From an uncultured bacterium (GTDB taxonomy: Bacteria > Bacillota > Clostridia > Christensenellales > QALW01), in NCBI GenBank assembly GCA_905214315.1, contig CAJMLN010000087.1, positions 1 through 5,117 on the forward strand: 5,117 bases of DNA, read 5' to 3'. Below are positions 1 through 4,933 of the stretch, piece by piece; position 1 is the stretch's first letter; the number at the start of each line of letters is the position of its first letter. The translations under genes and the position numbers were made by a program. The notes beneath the pieces are model-generated. The model saw only the letters and a program-made list of their open reading frames with translations. It was not told the DNA's origin and made no database searches.

Positions 1-876
1 TTTAGAAAGATAAATCCCGCTGTTCTCCGGTACAGCCGTTTGATATCCGCTTACAGTAGAAGCAAACATACGCTCCGTGCTCTGTTTGATCCGTTCATTA
101 GCCCTTTCGATGCTCTGCTGCACCGTCACATCATAGCGGTCAGCAAAAAAGCCAGCCATATATGCAGTTTGAAAATCTACCGCTTGAGAAAAGTCAAATG
201 GTTCAATGGATTCCATCAAATCATCGGCCATGATGGAAGAACCGTCTACCGGCACATGCTCAAAGCCAATACTGCCAGCGCGAAGCAGCGAATAATGGCT
301 GGTCTCTACATAGTTATAATTACTGTCGCTCCAGGCGCGCGTTCGGGTCGCACGATAGCGGATATTCGCTTCAGCATCCGCATCAAACAACCAAAACGGT
401 ACATATACCCCTTTAATTTCATCAATATGATTTTGCTGCGAAAAAACTTTAGGCACCAGCCGTTTCCCTTTCAAATGCTTAAGAAAGCCAGCCTTAGCGT
501 CTTCTTTGGTCAATTTAAAGGGGATAACATAATCCGGGCGCAGATCTCCGGAAAAATTTTCCTTCATCACTACGGGGTTACCACAAAAAGGACAACTGGC
601 AGCTGCCGTTGTTTTACTGCCGATGATTTCCCCTCCGCAGGAATTACACACATAGACGACCATGCCATCAATCTCACCCGGCTGCCAGGTTCCTCCGGCA
701 AAGGTCTCCCACTCCATTTTCGAATCCGCATCACTCTTTAGTGCATCGTCATATTCCTTTAATGTTTCAAGATTAAAAACCGTATCACAATAAGGACATT
801 TCATCTTTTGAAGCGTACTATCAAATTCAATCGCGCCTCCACAGCAGGGGCATTTATATTCCAATAATTCCGACAT
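1..876 (-). CDS. YdjG-like protein with two N-terminal zinc ribbons (partial, 3' end off the left edge)
   Basis: The frame is open from an ATG at 876-874 to the window edge, giving 292 residues without a stop; the C-terminus is missing. An AGGAGA site at 889-884 lies 7 bases before the ATG. Two zinc ribbons are visible: C9/C12 with C27/C30, and C77/C80 with C95/C98. A mixed alpha/beta region follows, with the family-typical stretch KGVYVPFWLFD at 155-165. Such proteins are often annotated as TFIIB-type zinc-ribbon proteins. The best-known relative is B. subtilis YdjG, which works with YdjH and YdjI to connect PspA to the membrane. No membrane segment appears in the visible part; relatives usually have their hydrophobic region further C-terminal, which would be outside the window. 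The upstream neighbour on the same strand is a YdjI-like SPFH protein, which supports this assignment. No enzymatic activity is evident, and any DNA-binding or helicase label would be unjustified. Family assignment is confident; the cellular role is inferred from context. Confidence 0.85.
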   Translation of the reverse strand, partial: MSELLEYKCPCCGGAIEFDSTLQKMKCPYCDTVFNLETLKEYDDALKSDADSKMEWETFAGGTWQPGEIDGMVVYVCNSCGGEIIGSKTTAAASCPFCGNPVVMKENFSGDLRPDYVIPFKLTKEDAKAGFLKHLKGKRLVPKVFSQQNHIDEIKGVYVPFWLFDADAEANIRYRATRTRAWSDSNYNYVETSHYSLLRAGSIGFEHVPVDGSSIMADDLMESIEPFDFSQAVDFQTAYMAGFFADRYDVTVQQSIERANERIKQSTERMFASTVSGYQTAVPENSGIYLSK

Positions 877-925
877 ATTGCTCTCTCCTGTTAACAAATA
901 CTGCTTTACGCAAAAATTCCACACG

Positions 926-963
926 AAAAAAGCGCCGCCGGCAGATAATAACCGCTGCAGCGC
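926..963 (-). terminator. Probable intrinsic terminator or attenuator between the SPFH and YdjG-like genes
   Basis: On the minus strand GCGCTGC (963-957) can pair with GCGGCGC (938-932), giving seven pairs including one G-U wobble. Six T residues (931-926) follow directly. The loop is about 18 bases, part of which may pair further. It lies 41 bases after the SPFH stop codon and about 50 bases before the YdjG-like start. I see no convincing promoter between the hairpin and that start. The hairpin may therefore only reduce transcription of the second gene rather than end the operon. It is not a terminator on the plus strand, where the A-tract precedes the stem. Confidence 0.65.
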
Positions 964-1003
964 CTGCCATCAACCAGCTTTATATCCCAAAGCCGCTGAA
1001 AAA

Positions 1004-2395
1004 CTATTGCTTATCCTTCTCATCAAAATTATCTCCGCATTCCGGGCAGAACTTCGGCGGATGATGTGGATCTTCCGGTTCCCATCCGCATTTATCACAG
1101 CGATACAACGGCGCGCCTTCCGGTTTTTTAGCGCCGCACTCCGGGCAGAATTTCCCTTTGTTAACCGCTCCGCAGGCACACGTCCAGCCCATTTCAGGGC
1201 GTTTGGCTCCGCACTCAGTACAGAAATTTCCCTGCGCCTGCGCACCGCAGGAGCACTGCCACTTTTTTTTGCTGTTTGCCTCCGGTTTTTTGGCTCCGCA
1301 CTCAGTGCAGAAATTCCCTGATGCCGCAGCTCCACAGCTGCACTGCCAGATATCCGAAGGATCAGCTTCCTCTTTTTTTTCGTTCTGCTGCGCGCCCATT
1401 GCAAACAAATTCTGGGCGTTGACTCCGCCTGCCTGTTGTGCCATCGTCGCGCCCATAAAGCCCATCATGGCGCCGTTTTCATTTTTAGCGGCGGATTTCA
1501 TCGCTTCAGCCTGTGCGCCCACCAACGTGGCAGCCGCCATGGTAGGATCACGCATAATCGCCGTCTGCTGCGCCTGCTTAATCATAGCGGCGTCTTCCTC
1601 CGAAAGCGTAATCGGATTCATTGCTACAGATACAACCTTCAACCCGCGCAGCTGTGCCCATTTTGCAGTAAGTGCCTCGTTCATTGCCTGAGAAAGCTCT
1701 TCCGCATGGCCCGGCAATGCACTGTAACGGATTCCCATTTCTGATATTTTGGCAAAAGCGGGCTGAAGCGCGCTTAAAAACTCTGTTTTTAGCTGACCCT
1801 CGATATCGGCACGGGTATAATCGCGCTCCACATTTCCGCACACATTGGTATAGAACAGCAGCGGATCCGCAATTTTATAAGAATATACGCCGTTACAGCG
1901 AACCGCAACGTCAATATCTAACCCAATATTTTTATCTACCACACGGAAGGGAATCGGATTTGGCGTACCGAACTTATTATCGATCAGTTCTTTGGTATTC
2001 AAATAATATACACGCTGATCTTTACCGGTATCGCCGCCATAGGTGAACCGCTTACCTATGGTTTTAAAAGTATCTAAAATGCTGCGGCCTAAACTGCCGG
2101 CAAAAATGCTGGGTTCCGTAGACGCATCGTATGTAAATTCACCGGGTTCAGCACATACTTCTACGACTTTTCCCTGTTCAACAATAATCATACATTGTCC
2201 GTCGGCAACGGCAATTCCGGAACCGTTGGAAATGATATTGTCATTTCCCCTGGTATTGGAGGAACGGCCTGAAATACGCTTTCGTCCCTTTGTTACCAAA
2301 ACATTTCCGGCAAGTGCGTCACAGTAAAAAAACTCTTTCCATTGGTCGGCCAATGTGCCGCCCAAGGCGCCAACCGCTGCTCTAATAAGACCCAT
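1004..2395 (-). CDS. YdjI-like SPFH/band-7 protein with four C-terminal zinc ribbons
   Basis: This 463-residue protein starts at ATG 2395-2393, with AAGGAGAA (2408-2401) 5 bases upstream, and ends with TAG at 1006-1004. Residues 1-22 could form an amphipathic helix; there is no classical signal peptide or transmembrane segment. Residues about 25-245 form the SPFH domain of the YdjI/COG4260 type, including VEQGKVVEVCAEPGEFTYD at 72-90. A helical region and an Ala/Met/Gln/Gly-rich stretch (about 285-337) follow, then a charged linker. Four zinc ribbons come last: C352/C354/C363/C366, C381/C383/C392/C395, C406/C408/C417/C420, and C433/C436/C450/C453. B. subtilis YdjI is shorter, about 320 residues as I recall, so the ribbon array looks expanded. 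SPFH proteins form membrane-associated oligomers, and YdjI helps link PspA to the membrane through YdjG/YdjH. The YdjG-like gene downstream supports the same role here. The 'virion core protein' and 'membrane protease subunit' labels given to this family are historical; no protease residues are seen. Confidence 0.9.
   Translation of the reverse strand: MGLIRAAVGALGGTLADQWKEFFYCDALAGNVLVTKGRKRISGRSSNTRGNDNIISNGSGIAVADGQCMIIVEQGKVVEVCAEPGEFTYDASTEPSIFAGSLGRSILDTFKTIGKRFTYGGDTGKDQRVYYLNTKELIDNKFGTPNPIPFRVVDKNIGLDIDVAVRCNGVYSYKIADPLLFYTNVCGNVERDYTRADIEGQLKTEFLSALQPAFAKISEMGIRYSALPGHAEELSQAMNEALTAKWAQLRGLKVVSVAMNPITLSEEDAAMIKQAQQTAIMRDPTMAAATLVGAQAEAMKSAAKNENGAMMGFMGATMAQQAGGVNAQNLFAMGAQQNEKKEEADPSDIWQCSCGAAASGNFCTECGAKKPEANSKKKWQCSCGAQAQGNFCTECGAKRPEMGWTCACGAVNKGKFCPECGAKKPEGAPLYRCDKCGWEPEDPHHPPKFCPECGDNFDEKDKQ
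1118..1348 (-). repeat. Three tandem zinc-ribbon repeats inside the SPFH gene
   Basis: Residues 350-372, 379-401 and 404-426 are three copies of one 23-residue unit: W-x-C-x-C-G-A, a short variable stretch, then G-x-F-C-x-E-C-G-A-K-x-P-E. Cysteine spacing is identical in each (CxC, 8 residues, CxxC). The linkers are 6 and 2 residues, so the repeat period is 29 and then 25 residues. At the DNA level the first two copies share an identical 18-base run (1202-1219 and 1289-1306, 87 bases apart), consistent with fairly recent duplication. The fourth ribbon has a different spacing (CxxC, 13 residues, CxxC) and is not part of this repeat. Confidence 0.85.
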
Positions 2396-2514
2396 AAAAT
2401 TTCTCCTTCAATATAAGAATATTTACCGTGCGGCAAAAAAATACCTTTGGTGCTATTGTATGCATTGCAAAAATGGAATATGCTCCTGACAAAAGCCGCC
2501 GCATAGTTTTTTTT

Positions 2515-2543
2515 ATTATATCACATTTTTTTACGTTTTTCAA
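2515..2543 (-). promoter_or_regulatory. Sigma-A-type promoter of the SPFH gene
   Basis: On the minus strand the -35 box TTGAAA (2543-2538) is followed after exactly 17 bases by the perfect -10 box TATAAT (2520-2515). Transcription would start near 2508, leaving a leader of about 113 bases before the SPFH start codon. No operator is evident in or beside it, so it looks like a strong vegetative promoter. Confidence 0.85.
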
Positions 2544-2699
2544 CCATCCGCACAGGATTTCTTTAATGCTTCTATAGGCTTTGGCCGTTTCTTTTGAAAT
2601 CTTTTTTACAATACAGCGGTAATACCGCCGCAAAAAAGCCCATAACGCATATCTTTGGTTTTTTCACAAAAATTTCATAGAAAAAACGGCAAAAAAAGA

Positions 2700-2730
2700 T
2701 TGACTTTGAGTCAACTCCAAGTATTATCAT
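2700..2730 (+). promoter_or_regulatory. MerR-type promoter of the merR-DXS-like operon
   Basis: The -35 box TTGACT (2700-2705) and the -10 box TATCAT (2725-2730) are separated by 19 bases. This long spacer is typical of promoters that MerR-family activators untwist to activate. An overlapping alternative -10, TATTAT (2722-2727), would give a 16-base spacer; which one is used cannot be decided by eye. The start point would be near 2737, about 30 bases before the regulator's start codon. Confidence 0.8.
2704..2721 (+). promoter_or_regulatory. Probable operator of the MerR-family regulator
   Basis: CTTTGAGTCAACTCCAAG is an 18-base dyad in which seven of eight half-site positions pair across a two-base centre; the mismatch is 2707 against 2718. 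It overlaps the end of the -35 box and lies within the spacer, as expected for a MerR-family site. The regulator gene starts 46 bases further on, so autoregulation and activation of the downstream genes are likely. The half-site resembles those of AdhR/NmlR-type and SoxR-type regulators. Confidence 0.8.
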
Positions 2731-2750
2731 ATGAAGGCAAACACAATCAA

Positions 2751-2759
2751 AAGGCGGTG
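2751..2759 (+). promoter_or_regulatory. Ribosome-binding site that selects the TTG start of the regulator
   Basis: AAGGCGGTG ends 7 bases before TTG at 2767-2769, a suitable spacing. The nearby ATG at 2762-2764 is in another frame and stops after two codons (ATG-AAT-TGA), so it cannot start the regulator. TTG is the best start because the encoded N-terminus MTIKEVSEKY fits the usual beginning of MerR proteins. Confidence 0.7.
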
Positions 2760-2766
2760 AAATGAA

Positions 2767-3156
2767 TTGACAATCAAGGAAGTCAGTGAAAAATATCATC
2801 TTTCCCAAGACACCCTGCGTTATTACGAACGTGTAGGCATGATCCCTCCGGTAACGCGCACCTCGGGTGGAATCCGGAATTATACCACGGAGGATCTGGG
2901 CTGGGTAGAGCTTGCCCTGTGCATGCGCAGCGCAGGTCTGCCGGTGGAAGCGATGATAGAATATGTAAAGCTGTCACAAATGGGCGATTCCACTTTTACC
3001 GCGCGGCTTCAGCTTCTACAGGAACAAAAGGAGGTTCTTTTAGCGCAGCGCAGGCAGATTGATACTACCCTGGAACGGCTTGATTATAAAATTTCCCGTT
3101 ATCAGGACGCTGTCAAAACGGGAAAATTAAACTGGGAAAAAAAGGAGAAGAAATAA
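2767..3156 (+). CDS. MerR-family regulator, AdhR/NmlR-like, with candidate sensor Cys52
   Basis: This 129-residue protein has the MerR layout: a helix-turn-helix at about 2-20 (IKEVSEKYHLSQDTLRYYE), a wing at about 22-42 (GMIPPVTRTSGGIRNYT), a second helical pair at about 43-72, and a long dimerising helix at about 76-114. It has one cysteine, Cys52, in CMRSAGLPVEAMIEY. From memory, this matches the equivalent segment of B. subtilis AdhR, whose conserved Cys52 is needed for response to formaldehyde and methylglyoxal. There is no C-terminal metal-binding cysteine cluster, so a metal sensor is unlikely. The gene begins with TTG and is preceded by its own MerR-type operator. It ends one base before the DXS-like gene, so the two are almost certainly cotranscribed and the latter is a likely target. 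Family assignment is firm; aldehyde or electrophile sensing is an inference. Confidence 0.92.
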   Translation: MTIKEVSEKYHLSQDTLRYYERVGMIPPVTRTSGGIRNYTTEDLGWVELALCMRSAGLPVEAMIEYVKLSQMGDSTFTARLQLLQEQKEVLLAQRRQIDTTLERLDYKISRYQDAVKTGKLNWEKKEKK

Positions 3157-3157
3157 T

Positions 3158-4918
3158 ATGTATTTGGAACGCATAAATGAGCCTAAGGACGTAAAAAAAT
3201 TAAATACAACACAGTTAAAAGTACTTGCCAACGAGGTGCGTCAGGCACTGTTGGAAAAGCTGAGCCAGCACGGCGGCCATTTCGGGCCGAACCTGGGTAT
3301 GGTGGAAGCCATCATTTCGCTGCATGCAGTCTTTGATTCTCCAAAAGATAAAATCGTATTTGACGTTTCACACCAATCCTACGTACATAAAATGCTCACT
3401 GGGCGGAAAAACGCATTCCTATTCCCTGAGCACTATGATGACATAACCGGTTATACTACCCCCAAAGAGAGCGTCCATGACTGCTTTACCATAGGTCATA
3501 CCTCTACCTCCATCAGTCTGGCCTGCGGCCTGGCCAAGGCCCGGGATCTCCGGGGCGAAGCAAACAACGTGATTGCTGTAATCGGCGATGGTTCTCTCAG
3601 CGGTGGTGAAGCGCTGGAGGGATTAAACGTAGCCGCTGAACTTAAAAGTAATCTAATCATCATCGTCAATGACAACGAAATGTCTATTGCAGAAAACCAC
3701 GGGGGACTTTATCAGAACCTGCAGCTGCTGCGCCAAACCGGCGGCAACGCACAGTGCAACCTCTTCCGCGCCATGGGGCTGGAATATCTGTATGTAGCTG
3801 ACGGCAACGACATCCCTGCGCTCTCCGAAGCGTTCAATCAGGTAAAAAATATTTCCCGCCCCACGGTCGTACATATTCATACGCAAAAGGGAAAGGGATA
3901 TGCTCCGGCTGAAGCAGACCGCGAAAGCTGGCATTTCAGCGGGCCGTTTATCTTAGAGACAGGCAAACCGCGCTTTCCGCAGGAAGATCGGGAGGATTAT
4001 TCTTCCGTAACGGCGGATTTTCTACTAAAAAGAATGAAAGAAGATCCTTCCGTTGCAGCCATTACCGCCGGCACGCCGACAGTAATGGGCTTTACAAAGG
4101 AAAAACGGCAGGAGGCCGGTAAACAGTTCATCGACGTGGGAATTGCCGAACAAACGGCCGTTGCGCTCGCCTCCGGTATGGCCGCAGGAGGAGGAAAACC
4201 GGTCTTCGGGGTATACAGCTCATTTCTTCAAAGAGCCTTTGACCAGATCTCCCAGGATCTCTGCATCGATAAAAATCCAGCCGTGCTGCTCGTGTTCGAG
4301 GGCTCCGTATACGGCATGAACGACGTAACCCATCTGGGACTGCAGGACATTCCCATGATAAGCAACATCCCTAATTTAGTCTATTTAGCGCCTACAAACC
4401 GCGAGGAATACCTCGCCATGCTCGCCTGGGGGCTGGAACAAACCGAATATCCCGTAGCAATCCGCGTGCCGGGCGGGCCTATGCTTTCCTGTGGCAGCTC
4501 CTTTGCCTGGGACAGTACAAAAACAGATCGTTGGGCAACTGTGCAATCCGGCAGCGATGCGGCTATCATAGGCTTGGGAGCCTTTTATCCGCTGGCGCTT
4601 GAAGCCGCAGAGGAGCTTAAACAAATGTACGGGATTCAGCCTACAGTCGTCAAACCGTATTCTATAACAGCTTTAGATATTACCCTTTTAAATAATCTGA
4701 AAACGGATCACCGCGTAATCGTTACTTTGGAAGACGGATTTCTGAACGGAGGCTTCGGTGAAAAAGTTGCACGTTTTTACGGAAATACTGATACCAAAGT
4801 ATTGAATTTCGGCATAAAAACGGGATTTTTAGACCATTATGACGTACAAACAGTCCTCAAGGAGAACCGTCTAACCGCACCGCAGATCGCCCAATCCATT
4901 CAGAAACTGTTAAAATAA
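3158..4918 (+). CDS. 1-deoxy-D-xylulose-5-phosphate synthase (DXS)-family thiamine-diphosphate enzyme, probably divergent
   Basis: This 586-residue protein starts at ATG 3158, with AAAGGAG (3141-3147) upstream and one base after merR. It has the three DXS/transketolase domains: ThDP-binding (about 1-270), pyrimidine-binding (about 280-445) and C-terminal (about 460-586). The ThDP motif is GDG (143-145) to NDN (171-173). Relative to E. coli DXS (aligned from memory) it keeps H41 (H49), H72 (H80), H259 (H299), E331 (E370), Y353 (Y392), R359 (R398) and H392 (H431). Both arginines that bind glyceraldehyde-3-phosphate phosphate are changed (R420 to E381, R478 to G439), D427 is N388, and the AEQH motif reads AEQT. 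It is also about 31 residues shorter between the NDNEMSI motif and residue 207. DXS joins pyruvate and glyceraldehyde 3-phosphate to begin isoprenoid, thiamine and pyridoxal synthesis. This copy probably uses ThDP but a different acceptor, perhaps a non-phosphorylated aldehyde. Placement after an AdhR-like regulator supports a stress or catabolic role, so I give no dxs symbol. Confidence 0.85.
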   Translation: MYLERINEPKDVKKLNTTQLKVLANEVRQALLEKLSQHGGHFGPNLGMVEAIISLHAVFDSPKDKIVFDVSHQSYVHKMLTGRKNAFLFPEHYDDITGYTTPKESVHDCFTIGHTSTSISLACGLAKARDLRGEANNVIAVIGDGSLSGGEALEGLNVAAELKSNLIIIVNDNEMSIAENHGGLYQNLQLLRQTGGNAQCNLFRAMGLEYLYVADGNDIPALSEAFNQVKNISRPTVVHIHTQKGKGYAPAEADRESWHFSGPFILETGKPRFPQEDREDYSSVTADFLLKRMKEDPSVAAITAGTPTVMGFTKEKRQEAGKQFIDVGIAEQTAVALASGMAAGGGKPVFGVYSSFLQRAFDQISQDLCIDKNPAVLLVFEGSVYGMNDVTHLGLQDIPMISNIPNLVYLAPTNREEYLAMLAWGLEQTEYPVAIRVPGGPMLSCGSSFAWDSTKTDRWATVQSGSDAAIIGLGAFYPLALEAAEELKQMYGIQPTVVKPYSITALDITLLNNLKTDHRVIVTLEDGFLNGGFGEKVARFYGNTDTKVLNFGIKTGFLDHYDVQTVLKENRLTAPQIAQSIQKLLK

Positions 4919-4933
4919 AAAGGAGAATCAGCT

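Larger units (their letters stand above)
2396..2766. other. AT-rich divergent intergenic region
   Basis: These 371 bases separate the leftward SPFH gene from the rightward merR operon. They hold the SPFH promoter, about 113 bases of SPFH mRNA leader, and the MerR-type promoter and operator. Between the two promoters (2544-2699) I find only AT-rich DNA and a 13-base inverted repeat at 2616-2628 (GCGGT-AAT-ACCGC), which has no T-tract. Open frames crossing the region on the minus strand lack credible ribosome-binding sites and protein-like composition, so I see no gene here. Confidence 0.8.

Noticed and set aside
40..741. Long plus-strand open frame (233 codons) near the left edge
   Set aside because: It lies antisense to the zinc-ribbon gene, which has clear family motifs and a ribosome-binding site. 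The plus-strand product has no recognisable motif and a shadow-like composition.
926..963. Plus-strand terminator at the same hairpin
   Set aside because: On the plus strand the A-tract precedes the stem and no T-tract follows, so the signal works only on the minus strand.
1118..1348. Possible CRISPR-like or intergenic repeat array
   Set aside because: The repeats are in frame and encode cysteine-rich zinc ribbons; spacing differs and there are no unique spacers.
970..1404. Minus-strand open frame (144 codons) overlapping the end of the SPFH gene
   Set aside because: It is the +1 frame of the zinc-ribbon repeats, with repetitive arginine-rich sequence and no ribosome-binding site. I kept it only as context for the A8-tract observation.
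1158..1691. Plus-strand open frame of 177 codons
   Set aside because: It is antisense to the SPFH gene. Its repeated APHSVQKFP segments simply mirror the zinc-ribbon repeats.
2732..2761. Nine-codon ORF (ATG at 2732 to TGA) upstream of the regulator as a leader peptide
   Set aside because: Its ATG lies before the expected transcription start near 2737 and has no ribosome-binding site in the mRNA.
2382..2808. Two small minus-strand open frames across the divergent intergenic region
   Set aside because: They overlap the promoters and the start of merR, have no convincing ribosome-binding sites, and read as translated AT-rich DNA.
3653..3934. Minus-strand open frames within the DXS-like gene, also at 4381-4624 and 4900-5091
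   Set aside because: They are antisense shadows of well-supported coding sequence, without motifs or start signals.
3158..4918. Naming the gene dxs and treating it as the isoprenoid-pathway enzyme
   Set aside because: Both phosphate-binding arginines are replaced, and the gene is tied to a stress-type regulator rather than to isoprenoid genes such as ispA or xseB.
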